DNA from: Aselliscus stoliczkanus | Lineage: Eukaryota; Chordata; Mammalia; Chiroptera; Hipposideridae | Assembly: GCA_033961575.1 (NCBI GenBank) | Contig: CM066727.1 | Location: forward strand, 86,302,501-86,366,500 | Reading direction: 5' to 3' | Length of the DNA: 64,000 bases | In this document: piece by piece, positions 24,408-36,500 of the stretch | Layout of the letters: each line of letters begins with the position of its first letter | Numbering within the stretch: position 1 is the stretch's first letter | Program-made: the position numbers and the translations under genes | The notes under the pieces: model-generated | Database searches by the model: none | Told to the model about the DNA's origin: nothing | The model's input: the letters and a program-made list of their open reading frames with translations, nothing else

Positions 24408-25060
24408 TTTTGTGAGCAAGTGGGAAGATTGATTTGATATCAAATGAGATGGGAAAGCCCACTTGCTTGGGAGTGAGGCAGGCAAGGGAGGTCAGAAGTG
24501 CAGTTGTTGGTTTTTTAGATGCTTATGAGAAATCTAAACAGAGTCATCAAGTAAGAAACTGGATCTATGAATCTTGATTTCAGGAAAGAAATATAGGGTT
24601 GGCTATATGGATTTTGGAGTCTTTGATAATATTTAAAATTTAAAGCTCTGAGACTCAGTGGGATCAGCAAGGGAGAAAGGCAACTGAGGACCAAACGCTG
24701 GGAGTTCCAGTGAAAGAGGTCCTAGAAAAGAAGAGGAACCAGAGCAAGAAATTGAGAAGGAGAAGCCAGGGAGACTAGAAAGACAAAAACAGAAGATTGT
24801 AGATTTCGCAAACCAAATGACGAAAGCATGAAGGAAGACGGAGTCAACTGCTTCCAGTACTGCTGACTGACAAGTAATATGAGAACTGAGAATTCACCTT
24901 TGGTTTTAACTACATGGAGGTCATTGGTGATCTTTATAAGAAAAATGTGCATAAAGTGTTTAAGTGGAAATGAAATTAAGTGGAAATTGCAGACAATGAA
25001 GATAGGTAGTGCTTTCTAGGAGTTTTGCTATACATGTGAATGAAGAAATGGGTAAGGAAA
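23760..25060 (-). mobile_element. L2 LINE fragment, antisense, reverse-transcriptase region
   Basis: Long antisense L2 match. On the minus strand 24952-24722 decodes to ITNDLHVVKTKGEFSVLILL, characteristic of the L2/CR1 reverse transcriptase. The + strand shows the antisense of further L2 segments: 'ggccagtgtggctgaagg' at about 23946 and 'ggatcactctggctgctatgtgg' at about 24133. Frames are broken by indels and by an (ATTT)n run at 24354-24411. It is an ancient remnant. Confidence 0.85.
24354..24411. repeat. (ATTT)n microsatellite
   Basis: About fourteen near-perfect tetranucleotide units inside an antisense L2 remnant. Confidence 0.95.
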
Positions 25061-25584
25061 TGCATGTCCAGGTTGGTATTCCACACGAATGAAGTCTGTC
25101 CTAGACCAAGATGGAGAAAGATGGCCTTCTCCGTGAAGCTTCCTCAGTCGTGATGGTTTATTAGACTAATCTCATGGGGATTCTTCCTCCAACCCACCCC
25201 CTTCTTAGAGCCACCTTATTAGAAAGGAAAGGCCACAGAGAAGGATCCCTGCATTTAATGTACTGCAAGTAGGTTTGTTGTTTTTTTAAGGAAATAATTG
25301 TACAAACTATTGAAAAAGTGGAATGGCAGCAGCTCCATATAGAGGGAGAGATGATAGTGTACCTCCAAGCTAAGAATGTGTGACTATATACATGTATTAA
25401 AACTAAATAAAGAGAAGCAAGCACTAAAAGCTTAGCTCTTAGTTTGCCCAGAACTTGTGTTTTGTTTTGTTTTTTGTTTTTTCCTTTCATGGATATATGT
25501 GTTTAACACTTCAGTAGCTCTCAAAACAAAATTAAAGACTCACTTTCGGAGAAAGTTGGTCACTTTGCTACAATGAGAGCTGTG

Positions 25585-25740
25585 GCAGTGCATCACCTAT
25601 GTGCTTGTTGAAAATGCAGTAATCCTGGTGGTCAGTCATAGATCCAGATTTAACAGTTCTCTACTGGAGCCCAGAAATGCATATTTTTGATAATTTCCAT
25701 GGCAATTCTGATGCAGTAGATCCATAAACCAACTGGACCA
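25585..25740 (+). repeat. MER5-like hAT-Charlie remnant
   Basis: The order 'gcagtgcatcacctatgtgc', 'ttgttgaaaatgcagtaatc', 'tctactggagcccagaaatgc', 'caattctgatgcagtag' fits the non-autonomous hAT-Charlie element MER5A/B. It is diverged and its ends are not exact. Confidence 0.55.
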
Positions 25741-26236
25741 AGGGTAAATATGGGTGAAATTACAGCTTTTTATTTCCCCTTACGGATAGCACTGTTTTCA
25801 ATATTAGCAGAGCAAACTTTCTCCTTTGGGCACGATGATTTTATAAACTAACAGAAACTTTGTGCCAGCAAAATAGATCCAGACTTGAGAATGGTCTGCA
25901 GCATAGCTATGAAAATAATGGTGATGCCTATACCATTACATTAATGGACCAAATCTGTGAACTAACTACAGCAGAATCTGAAGATTCTGAGGGCTTAGAT
26001 TCAAAGGAATTCAGACTGAAAATGTTGTACATTGCTTGTGGGCTGGATAGTTTTGATTTTCCACTCATAAGTCTACTCATAATTATTATCTAGCAATGAA
26101 ATCTGAGGAAAAATTTTTCCATTTTAATATAATGTACATTGGAACTTGCTTAGATTTTATCAGCAAGTTTCTTTTTTTCTCATGGGGCTCTTAAAAGCAT
26201 TTATAGTGCTAAACTGTAATTTTCTACGTGTTGTAG

Positions 26237-26313
26237 GGATTGTGACAATTGGAGAGGAAAAGAAAATTTGCACTGTCTCTGAGAATTTCCTGAGGATGTG
26301 TGAATCCACTGAG
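26237..26313 (+). CDS. GPM6A: GPM6A coding exon 5: residues 181-206, extracellular loop 2
   Basis: This 77-nt exon starts after TTGTAG with two bases that complete Gly181. It then encodes IVTIGEEKKICTVSENFLRM and CESTE, and ends before GTGAGT. It supplies Cys192 and Cys202 of the extracellular loop. In the M6A/PLP family these pair with upstream loop cysteines and hold the loop shape needed for filopodium induction. The frame is continuous with exons 4 and 6, and no substitution is evident. Confidence 0.98.
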
Positions 26314-26881
26314 GTGAGTATTTTTAAAGCCTTTAATTTTGTCAGAATTTTAGCTTCATTTTGTTACTTGAAGAATATATAATTACATCTATATTGGATT
26401 TGGCCTTTTTCTTTCAGAGGCAATTTTACTTGCCGTGATGCTATGCAGGGGAACTAGAAAATAAATGTGAATGAGATGCTTTGCATATTTCAATAAAAAA
26501 TATAATTCATATTTTAATTTTTTCTAAAACCATCATTGTAATGAAAGTTGAAAAATCATAGTTGTATTTAAAAAGAGATAACATAACCTTATAGTGTTAT
26601 AATATAAGGTTACTACAAATTGTTACTACAAATTGTCATTATTAATCATGATCTCATCTTTATAATGAAATCATATTAAAACGATGCTGTTACAAAGATT
26701 TAAATAACTTGCAGGAGAAGAGATAATATAATGTAATAACGTCTTTGGAGTAAGTGATTTATCATAGGCTCACTTCTGTTGAAGATATACAAAGCTCTTA
26801 TTCAAAAGAAGCAGCAAGCTTGATCTCTCTTCTGTTTGTAACCTTGACACACATTTTGGTTTTCTGTGGTTTCCTTTGCAG
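26314..26881 (+). other. GPM6A: GPM6A intron between coding exons 5 and 6
   Basis: A short 568-bp intron with GTGAGT donor and TTTGCAG acceptor. It is AT-rich; I see no repeat or gene in it. Confidence 0.95.
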
Positions 26882-26947
26882 CTGAACATGACCTTCCACT
26901 TGTTTATTGTGGCACTTGCTGGAGCTGGGGCAGCAGTTATTGCTATG
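26882..26947 (+). CDS. GPM6A: GPM6A coding exon 6: residues 207-228, TM4
   Basis: This 66-nt exon is the same length as PLP1 exon 6. It starts in phase 0 after TTTGCAG and ends before GTAAGA. It encodes LNMTFHLFIVALAGAGAAVI followed by AM. Asn208 in NMT is the second N-glycosylation sequon of the extracellular loop. The Gly/Ala-rich hydrophobic stretch is the start of the fourth membrane span. Confidence 0.98.
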
Positions 26948-28407
26948 GTAAGACCTCAAAGCCCTGAGGCTTGGTTTTTCAATTTGAATTGCACAGTTAT
27001 TTGCTTGTAAAGATGATCATTTATTTCTAATGTCTGAAGTCCATATGAATCGTATTTACTTTAATATCAATTTTAAAAAAGGAGAGTCAGAACAATGGGC
27101 AAATAAATAAATGAAAAACAAGGCTTACCCTAAAGAAATATTATCATTACAACAGAGATAATATTTGGTAACTAGTTTAAGGATTATAGCAGTCAATAAT
27201 ATGGTAACATTAACAAAAATAAGTAAATTCATTAGCTTTAGATATTAGATTACTATTAACATAAAACTTATCTCTATAGCATATATGTATGTATCAGTGT
27301 GATATTTTAAGTAATATAATCAATTCCTTAACTTACATTATCATTTTTCCCTCCTTAAACAGGAACATTAAAAAGTCACAAAAAAAGGATTAATTTTCTT
27401 AAAATAAATCTTGGTAGTTTCATGCCATGTCTTTTATATCTAACATCTAATTTTCTTCAGAAATATTAACAGTCCTTAAAGTCAGGCTTTTAGCAAGTTT
27501 GGAGGACCTACTGTGTGCCAGATCCTGTCTCCTCCTTTGTAACTCACCATGAATTCCTGCTTGCTCACTGGAATGTCGAATATCAACAATTAACAAGTAC
27601 TCTGAGCATCAGTAATAGCTTTTGCAGCCAAGGTCTTCAGTCCTTATTTTTGTATCCTAGAATATAAGTAGCATAGAATTCTAGAAGATTCCTAGTATCA
27701 TCATCAATGTTATAGCCAATTCAATCTGCAAAAGTGATGAATTGTTCGGATTTCTTTAATCCCTTTCCTTATGATACCAGTATATAGTCTAATGTGTTGG
27801 TGCAAGGAACACCTTTAAAAAAACAAGAGTTTTATCTTTTTTCAAAGACTAAGAATGGGAATGATGAGACAATGCTAATGTGCTAATGAGCCATTTCAGA
27901 CCAGTTATTTTTAGTGACTTCATACACACTTTTGTATTCAGATCTGACTGTGCTATTAAAAATGATTATTTCAAACTATCTAACAAAACCAGCTGTGTCA
28001 GTGCTAAAATGAGTTTCAGATATTTTGTTAATTTTATGTCATGTTCACTGTTCAACATTTTAGATTTAGCGTAGAAACCTCTAATAGGAATTTCATTTTG
28101 GAATATGAGATGCTTAATAAGATCATGTTGGCCTGATTAGTTGTAGGGATCACAGTAAAACAGGAAGCGAAGACCTTATATTCTTGACTTAAACTCAAAG
28201 CCAAAATATGCCCTGGGAAGCATTCACGTGTTCCGGGCAGCCATGTTCCAAATACGCATGGTCTCAGCAGCCCCCAGCCTGGCTGTGAGAAAAGATGAAA
28301 TGTCTGCTCATTTGTGTCCACACACACGCTCCTGTGAGATGGATAATTTTTAGGACATGTGTATGTTCAAGCATATACACCCATGTATAAGAGGCCTGTC
28401 AAAGGAC

Positions 28408-28869
28408 ATTTTTTTAAAAGATTTTTTTATTGGGGAATTGGGGGAGGGGAACAGCTTTGGGGAACCAGGGAAGGGGAAGAGACAAGTTGCTGTCCTTTTG
28501 TTCTTCAGTCTAGTTGCGGAGGACATTGCTTCACTGGCCCATGTTAGTATCATCATTACACTCTTCTTGAGTGAGGCAGATGGGTCGCCGGTCTCTGGAC
28601 AACCACTTTGAGTGGCTCTTGGCAGCTCACACCAGCTGCTGGCTGCTCACGCTGGCTGTGGGCCACTCACTGTAGCCTATGACAGCCCACTGCAGCAGGG
28701 GATGCAGCTATGCCGTCCCGGGGACTCACAGCAGCCCAACTCCAGGTGAAGCTGTTCTTCACCATCTTAGCTGTAGAGGGCAGTGTCACTGGCCCTCATA
28801 TGTGGGATCCGAACCAGGGCCGCTGGCGTCCCAAGCCAGATCTTAACCAATGCGCCACTCAGCTGACCC
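28408..28869 (-). mobile_element. Composite tRNA-headed SINE with 9-bp TSD
   Basis: Same family as 20281-20704 and 54155-54610 but more diverged. It has an internal stretch around 28690-28740 ('gcagcaggggatgcagc') that the 20281 copy lacks. The tRNA-like head is at the high-coordinate end and poly-A at the low end. The target duplication tcaaaggac lies at 28399-28407 and 28870-28878. Confidence 0.85.
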
Positions 28870-30995
28870 TCAAAGGACTTTTTGAAAAGAGGGATAGCAT
28901 AAAGCTTTTGTTTGCATTTGCAGCATAGATGTGTGTGTGTGTAAAATTCTGTGTATAACTGCATGCCTTCAGGCATCCATTAATGAAAAGTACCTGTCTA
29001 AAGGAATAATGTTCTTTAAGTGTCCTTAAAAATGCCTACTCTGAAATGATTCTACTATCAAAAGGTTTTAAGATAATAGAAATTCAAATGCTATGTATTT
29101 CTTAAGGAATCTATGCTTTGCATAGCTTTAACTGTTGTTATAAATAAATTTTATTTCAAACAGCAAGACTCTAGAAGATTATATTTTAAGCACTAAACAT
29201 CCTTTTGAATATATAAATATATGCAAATCATGCATTCCTTAAGAAATACATAACATTAATTTATCTGCTCTGGCAATAGTTTAGGTCATAGGAGATAGGG
29301 ATAATATAACTAGTGCTACTGTTCCCAGTACTAATGCTACTAACAATATCACTGCTATTAGCTACTATGGCTTTAAAACTTACTCTGTTGAAAGCACTAT
29401 CAAGTGCTTTATGTACATGAATACATTCAATAATCCTAATATAGCAGCTACCATTAACTTCATCACAATCTCTTTCAACACTCACCATATAGCTACCATA
29501 TGATAGATGAGAAAATTGAGATGAATTCTACTCTACCAAAATATTTAAAGCATCGTCTGTAGTTTAAGGCAAGGATTATAAAAATTTGTACTGACGTTAA
29601 CATGTGCTCTACTGCACTATTTTTTAGCGAAGTTAGAAAATTCTATATGCTGACATAATTAGTCAACTTGGCATTGCACCAGGCCCTTGTGATTGCTGTT
29701 TACCTGCTGGAGAACAGTAACAAGCCTGGTAGTTTGTTTCCCTAAGGCCAGATGAAACATCTGAAGACCTATGGGGAAATACCAGTGTCTGAACTAGAAA
29801 GACACTGAAGTTGAAATACATATTTAATAATAACTTAAAGTTCATATCTCCTTAGACATTATAAGGAAAGGTTTTGAACATCTACAAATATATTTATTCA
29901 TGTGGCAAATATTTTGAGTGCCTACTCTCCATGGCACTTGACATTTTCATAGCAACAGCAACAAGAGCAAAAAAATACCACGTAAATTTGGTTATGTGTA
30001 CAAGGCTCATTCAAGCCACATATATACAGTGATTAAACTTTCACTATGAAAATGCAATGAAGTACAAGACTATAATTCATAGCTCCTGCTCACATGTGGC
30101 TTATAATTTTCATTAAACAAAATGCAAAATTTTAGAGGAAATTCAACATTCTGAAAATAGCTTATTTTTATTGGTGTGCATATTTTTCCCACATTATTGT
30201 GTCAAAATTGTTTTGTTAATCTTTTTCTGTCTGTTGGCTACCTTAATATGCCACAATTGCCACCATTTAGGATTGACTTTGCATTCTTTATGTACATCTG
30301 TATTTTCTAGAACCAACCTACCTCCTATCTTTCAATGTACTCTTGACAAATCAAAATTTTAGTGTCCTGTTTTACTAAATTATAGATAAAAGTATTGCCC
30401 ACTCTTTAAAACTCAGACAAAGTAAATAATTGACAACTTAGTGTCCCTTTCCTATTCATCCATAGAAACTATCATTTGGAAAACTACTTTATCTTTCCCA
30501 TCAACCAAGAGGGAGTGAAAGAAGAAAAGTTGATCTCATTGCTGAGTCATTTCAAGTCAAATCAGGATCTTCATTACTTGAGTAACTGCATTACTTTAGG
30601 CCAATCAAGAGCTTCCTTTTTGAACATGGTGCTATTCTAGCTATTGTGAATGTCTATAAATATACAAAATTCATATGACACAATACTTGCTCTTTTGTTG
30701 TTTGAATCTAAAGGAAAGGAAAGAAATCTGCAAAATTCACTGCATGGAAAATTAACTGGATAATTAAATCCACAGGTTTATTTTGGGTTTTCCATGATGC
30801 CTCTTTCTATTTTGCAGTGGACAATATTTCCTTCCATTAATTCAAGTTGACTAGACCCAAACTGTATGTAAGACTATTCCTGAGTGTGTGTTAGGAAACA
30901 TAGATACATGGACATGGAATGGATAGTCTTATGGTTTGGGTAAATGGAGGCAGTATGAACAGGAAACATCACATAAAGATTAAGAATCAGTCTTG

Positions 30996-31141
30996 GGGGC
31001 CAGCCGAGTGGCGTGGTGGTTAAGAGCTGGTTTACAAAGCCAGCGGCCCCAGTTCGGGTCCCACATGTGAGGGCCAGTGATACTGCCCTCAAAAATAAAT
31101 AAATAAATAAAATAAAAAATAAAATATCTATATAAAAAAAA
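30996..31141 (+). mobile_element. tRNA-headed SINE, short form, 14-bp TSD
   Basis: Sense-strand short SINE: GGGGCCAGCCGAGTGGC-type head, A-box-like region, B-box-like GTTCGGGTCC, 'gagggccagtgatactgccctc', then an AAATA/A-rich tail to 31141. Perfect 14-bp duplications (aagaatcagtcttg) lie at 30982-30995 and 31142-31155. It lacks the extra ~330-nt body of the composite form. Confidence 0.9.
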
Positions 31142-31409
31142 AAGAATCAGTCTTGAATATTCAGAGTTCAAAAAGAAGAAGAAAAATATATACTGAATGA
31201 CAGGGAGCCAAGCAGATGGGGTGTCCTATGATTGAAGGGGTGAACAAAGACTATATTGTATTTATGCCATTCCTATTAACACAGACATGTTGATTTCATT
31301 TTACCAATGAGCACATAAGTATATAATTTGAATATTTCTTTCCTGAGAGCAAGATACAATGAAGACACTGAACCGACTTCCCATATCAATGATTTTTGTC
31401 TTTGATTAG

Positions 31410-31562
31410 GTTCACTACCTTATGGTTCTCTCTGCCAACTGGGCGTATGTGAAAGATGCCTGCCGGATGCAGAAGTATGAGGACATCAAGTCGAAGGAGG
31501 AGCAAGAGCTGCATGACATCCACTCTACCCGCTCCAAAGAGCGGCTCAACGCGTACACATAA
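31410..31562 (+). CDS. GPM6A: GPM6A terminal coding exon: residues 229-278 and stop
   Basis: It starts after TTTGATTAG in phase 0 with VHYLMVLSANWAYVKDACRM. It continues through the acidic/basic cytoplasmic tail and ends KERLNAYT followed by TAA at 31560-31562. This gives 278 residues in total when joined to the 77 upstream ones, the usual GPM6A length. The first part finishes TM4 and the rest is the cytosolic tail. Lys250, Lys255 and Glu258, reported as important for filopodium formation, are all present. No frameshift or premature stop is seen in any of the five exons. Confidence 0.98.
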   Translation, partial: VHYLMVLSANWAYVKDACRMQKYEDIKSKEEQELHDIHSTRSKERLNAYT

Positions 31563-32782
31563 AGCCTCAACGGCCTCCTACCATTCAGATGCATTGGTGT
31601 TTAACTAAGGGCCATCCAACCATCCAACCTTTCGAAAGAGAAAATGAAAGTGCTTCTCATCAATGATATGGAGGGTGACTTATGAATCACCTGAATACAA
31701 TTCTTTGTTGTTTAGCACTTCATTTCCTAATTGGTTCAATTTCTATAATCAGATCTCTTCTACAAGCTCCTATCCAGTCTTTTTTCTTTTTTAAATTTCT
31801 CAAACTCATTTAATAATTCTGTAAGATCAATGACACTAACATTGTCAAAGGCAGAGATTTATTTGATTTTTAACCACTGCCCATGTGTTAGACATAACAC
31901 CTTTTGCATTATTTCTTATGTTTTGAAAAGAAAAATAGCTTTTTATACTTTTTAGTTTTGATTTCAGTAACTAGTTTAACTACAGGTAACCTTCAAAGGG
32001 ACCATTGTACATTATGAACAATAGACAGAGATGATATCATGATGACTCTTAAAATATGGAAATCTCGTCTGAAGATCATGGGCCACATATAGGCTCTGGT
32101 TAATGTTTTCATCCATCTAAGGTGCAATTTCTAAATTTGTAAGAGTAGGTTCAAAAACAAAAAAAGTGCTTCTTATCTTTGTTAACATTGTATTTTTTTC
32201 TTGATGTACCGAAGAGGTATTTCCCCCTGATTCCTCATGTTTATGTTGTGAGCATGTAGAAACAGTGATGCTAATGCATGGCTTGTTGCCTTTTTAAGAT
32301 TGCGATGCCAGGCTTACCTTTAAAGTTTAGTACAGAGACAATTTTAAGGGAAATAACTACTGTGGACTACTGGAGAGGGATCTCTATGTGATTTAAGCAG
32401 TGGCTGGATTGGAACTTTTAATATGCTAATGTGGAACATGAATTACCTTTATGAAGGTGGGAACTGAAAAAAAATAAGCACACTAACCCCTCAGAAGTTG
32501 TTTTACCTACTTTAAAAAGTTTTCATGGATTGCACCTCTGTAAACTATTCTTCGAATGTGTATGATATATTTGAAAAGGCTTCCATTAATATAATAGCTT
32601 TGCTTGCAGCCTTCCAATGTACGTCGGTTTACCTGTAGTGTTTTTTTTTAAAGTGTGGTCAGAGGCCACTATACAATGTATCCTTTTGAAGTGTAGTGGT
32701 ACATTTGTGTTTTTATTTCTAGTAAGTCATTTTAACTAAATGTTCATTCGTATTCATTTTTAAGAAGTACCTATGTCAAAGG

Positions 32783-32788
32783 AATAAA
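32783..32788 (+). promoter_or_regulatory. GPM6A: Candidate polyadenylation signal (proximal)
   Basis: AATAAA directly followed by an A run. GT-rich sequence lies about 35 bases downstream. It is weaker than the two downstream candidates because of the A-run context. Confidence 0.35.
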
Positions 32789-33001
32789 AAAAAAAAGCAA
32801 TCAGTATTATTGGACCAAATTTGGTGTTTGTTTTAACCTGGACTCTTTTTTTTGATTATTTCTAATGCTACAAGAATGCTGTAAAGTGTCTTTTAAAATG
32901 ATGTCGCCTGACAAGACATTTTTGTCAGTGTATAAAAACTAGGTAGTATTGTGCACTGATTTGACCATTGTGAAATCTTTTCTCAGTGTAAGTGCATTTC
33001 T

Positions 33002-33007
33002 AATAAA
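33002..33007 (+). promoter_or_regulatory. GPM6A: Candidate polyadenylation signal (middle)
   Basis: AATAAA at about 1.44 kb after the stop, followed by 'cttt' and T-rich sequence within 30 bases. Plausible alternative 3' end. Confidence 0.5.
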
Positions 33008-33489
33008 ATTTATTGAGTGAAACAATCTTTGTACAACGACTAGTCATGCATCATCCATAATTTTACAAGTTCTTGTAGTATGTAGGGATATTACTAGGGT
33101 TCTCTGTGGCATGATAATGCATCCGTAGGATTATTTAATTAATTTGGGGTTTTGATTCTTTTTTTTTTAGTATCTTACTGGTTCAACAATTTTCTGATAT
33201 ATGCAGTATTACAGATATTCAGCAAAAGTATTAATGGGCTTCTTTAAATTCTATATGATAGTGTTTCAGTTCTGTGTCTTAATAGTTTGTGATGATTTTT
33301 AAAACTGTCTTTTAAACTTATGTAATGATGTTGACGCTTTTGCCTTTTTTTTTTTCCTGGTATTAGAATTTGTATTTTCACAAAGAGTGCTTTGTAGCAG
33401 GCATTACAATTAATCTGTTTTGTACATAAATGTGCCAACAGCTTGATGGTGGCGTTTTTGAAATGTAGAACAAAGTGCTTGCAAACTGT

Positions 33490-33495
33490 AATAAA
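33490..33495 (+). promoter_or_regulatory. GPM6A: Candidate polyadenylation signal (distal)
   Basis: AATAAA followed by 'tacacttgtgtactttgtgt', a GT-rich downstream element typical of a strong cleavage site. Likely the main 3' end of the long mRNA. Confidence 0.7.
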
Positions 33496-33519
33496 TACAC
33501 TTGTGTACTTTGTGTACTT

Positions 33520-36500
33520 ATTATTAGTTTCTGCAGTGTGTTTTGTTTTTTTCTTGTTTTGTTTATTCTTCTTTCCTATGTGTGTGCATCCTTTTCAAAT
33601 GCAATAGGCACTGTCCCTTCAGATGCCTATGACCTCAAGTGAACTCACCTAACACCTCAAAACTCAATGAAAATTTTCTGCATGGACATACAGTATGGGA
33701 ATGAGATCCAGGGAGGTGGGAGACAGTGAAGGATTAAAAACTTTAGAGGTAATTTCATTTAGTAAATTATTACGATTCCCAAGTTTGCTCTTTCCTCACC
33801 CAATTTTTATTGTTTTGTGTTTCCTTTAGTGCTTCATAAACTAACAGAGAAACAGAAAAGACTAATGCAATTCAGAAGGAAAAATGATTTCTCAACTTGC
33901 TTCAAAATATCAAGGTGAGAGCAATGAAATGAAAAAAAAAAAAGTATTTCCTAGACTTTTGTTTGCTTTGGAGGTAATTTCTTTGGGCCAAACTAGAATT
34001 GATATCAATTTAAAAATAATAAAATAGTTACCAGTAAAAATTTTACTTTACATAAGGCCTAAGAATTTGTGTTACTCTTCAGTTATTTATGTATTATTAT
34101 GAGGGGCAATTTGGAAATTTCATGGACTTAAGTTACAAATATCTATAATATTTGTAAGTAGATCTGGACAAAATGTCTTATATTTTAAAAAGTCACTTTT
34201 AAGACAATAAGAAAATGATCTCCTATATAAGTCTTATCACATGATCATTTTATTCTTTCTAATGTTTATGAAATTTTTAGCATAGCAATAAGATAATAAT
34301 TATATGTTTAAAAATGTCAACATGAATAAAATTTCACAGTGTATGCTTTCAAAATATTGGGTTGTCTGAAAAGTCATGATGCATTTTGCAACAAAAAATG
34401 TAGAAAAATATGTCATGACTTTTCCGACAACCCAATATTTATCATTATAAGATAATTGTAATTTTTGAAAATGTAAAAGACCATTTCTCTTTGTAACATA
34501 CACATTTATCTTTAAAGCAGGAAATTTCCTTTTGGGAGTTTTCCTCCCTAATTTATTGAGATGTAATTGACATGTAACCCTTTTGGGAATTGTAAAGCTA
34601 ATGTTAAGACTCAGGAACTGACATACTTTGAGGATAATATGGTGTGTTGGCCTGCTCTGACTTGGTAATCAGTTTACTTCTTCATGTTAAAACTTAGAAA
34701 TAACAGATTCTGATTTTTTCACTCCAAGATCACATAACCTTAACTTTCTTTCTGTTTTATTTAACTTTGCCTTTTAGACAAAACAGAAGCTTACCGTTTT
34801 AAAGTATATTTTGTATAAGTAACCTGATAGCTGAAATACGCTGAACAGGATTAAATTTGAATTAAACTACCACATCTTGAAGAAACTATTAACTTTTCTG
34901 CAAGGTTTTCAGATAGCAGATCATTTTAAGTGAGTGGAGGCAAGTCTCTAAAATGCTGCCAGCTCAAATATCAACATCGCTCTGTTTGCTTAAATAAGCC
35001 CAGAACCTTGAGTTTCTTCTCGTAAAACTGAATTTTACCTGTTTGTTCATTTTAGGCTCTTTTAATCTTTTCCATTAAAATCCATTACACATGAATATTG
35101 GAAAAAACTTAGAAAATGAAATAAGTGGAATTATTCAATTAATTAATTAAATGAGTTAATGAAATAAAATATATAATGAAGTAAAATTTATCTTGACCAT
35201 TGTATTTCAAATCTGTGGGACCTACTATAGATGGAAATACCAAACAAAATAAAATGAATAAACAAACACTGGGGAAATAAAACATAGGAAAGAGAAGAGA
35301 TCCAAGGAGTTCTGTTATTATTTTTTGGGTAAGATGGACGAAGCAAAGGACAGTGTTATTAGAAGTATACATTGTATGGAAGGGATTTAAAAAAGAAAGG
35401 CAAAAATACAAAAACCAAGGATTAGACTTAGAAATAATAGCCTATAAAACAAAACCAAAAAGTGGTTTCGGTTATTGACTGTTATTATTTCCTTCAGTAG
35501 TTTTTGCCCTTTACTGAAGGTCCTTGAGCTCAGACCTGCAGGTCTGGTAGAGTAGAACACTATTTTGTCCCCTAGAAGCTGAGGACAGGGAAATAGATTA
35601 TCTGATCCTACTTAGTTGCTTAGCATTGCTGCTCTGATTAGAAAAATGGGAACATTTTTTTGACTTTTAGAAATGTGTCCAATCTGTTTGGATTTTATTT
35701 ATTTCAACAATTATTTCTGTCTCTTGGGGGCCACGGTGATGGAAACGTGGTATCCCATGACAAATCCAACTCAATGAGTCAACACCTCTGAACCATGTCA
35801 TGTAGATTCCAAGGAGCAATAATGAAAGGAATATGCTTAAGATGGAGCAAAGGTGTTGCTTGGTATGTCATTCAGGACACATTTGTGCATGTAAGCACCA
35901 GATTTGTTTTATTGGTTTTTTTGACTGATTCAGTTGACATGTCTGGGAGGGTTCACTCATATGATCTGATAAAAATACACACGATGTACTTTTCTGCTTT
36001 CTAATAAATGAGTATTTAGAATTAGCAAATTTCTGGTTTTTTGAGATTTTTAAATTGTACTGCTTCCTTTTTATCTTCCCATTCACCTCCACCCTGAATG
36101 ACCCAGCAATACAACACAAAGTTCTCCAGGCTTTGGGTTTATAAACTATATTTCATTTTCTCTATCTATACAATGCTCACAGTGACTGCTGTGTGCGTTG
36201 TCTTACTTCGTACTTTATTTCTGAGTAGGACAGGATCAGGTTTTCAAGAGACAATGCAACCTCCCAAATGAGAGCTGAGTGGTCTTGCCATGTGAATAAA
36301 GCTTATCAAGACAACACGATTTTCCTGAATGACTCATACATGGTTTTAAAATAGTTACACTTTTCAAGCAACTTCCTCAAACATATCCAGGAAGTAGTAC
36401 ACTTAGTAGATTAGAAATAAAAATGTAACAAATGCAAATAATACAAAAACCTTTTAAACATATAGTTATGGCATTTATGCAAGTTCATACAATTTTTAGA
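33520..36500. other. Intergenic stretch after GPM6A
   Basis: No gene recognised. The only clear repeat is the mariner MITE at 34356-34436. The remainder is AT-rich and looks single copy. Confidence 0.7.
34356..34436. mobile_element. Mariner-type MITE, second copy
   Basis: An 81-bp element with attgggttgtc at the left and gacaacccaat at the right, flanked by TA. The asymmetric loop is the reverse complement of that in the copy at 21460-21543, so the two copies are in opposite orientation. Confidence 0.85.

Larger units (their letters stand above)
21235..26236 (+). other. GPM6A: GPM6A intron between coding exons 4 and 5
   Basis: The 5-kb intron begins GTAGGT and ends TTGTAG. It holds a mariner MITE (21460-21543), a MIR (about 21885-22090), a small DNA-element remnant (about 22815-22935), a 1.3-kb antisense L2 with an internal (ATTT)n run, and a MER5-like remnant (about 25585-25740). 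I see nothing identifiable in 22100-22800, 22940-23750, 25070-25580 and 25750-26230, apart from a short tandem 'gaatatggaaacata' repeat near 22125-22165. Confidence 0.9.
26948..31409 (+). other. GPM6A: GPM6A last intron
   Basis: The 4.5-kb intron begins GTAAGA and ends GATTAG. It contains a composite SINE (28408-28869), a weak MIR-like stretch (about 29330-29520, antisense, low confidence) and a short SINE only 268 bp upstream of the last exon. In 26950-28390, 28880-29320 and 29530-30980 I see no gene or clear repeat. Confidence 0.9.
31563..33515 (+). other. GPM6A: GPM6A 3' untranslated region
   Basis: About 1.95 kb of AT-rich sequence without recognised interspersed repeats, which itself suggests constraint compared with the repeat-laden flanks. 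It carries three candidate AATAAA signals. The end is set by the distal signal at 33490 followed by a T/GT-rich region at 33500-33545. The exact cleavage site cannot be read from the sequence alone. Confidence 0.8.
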
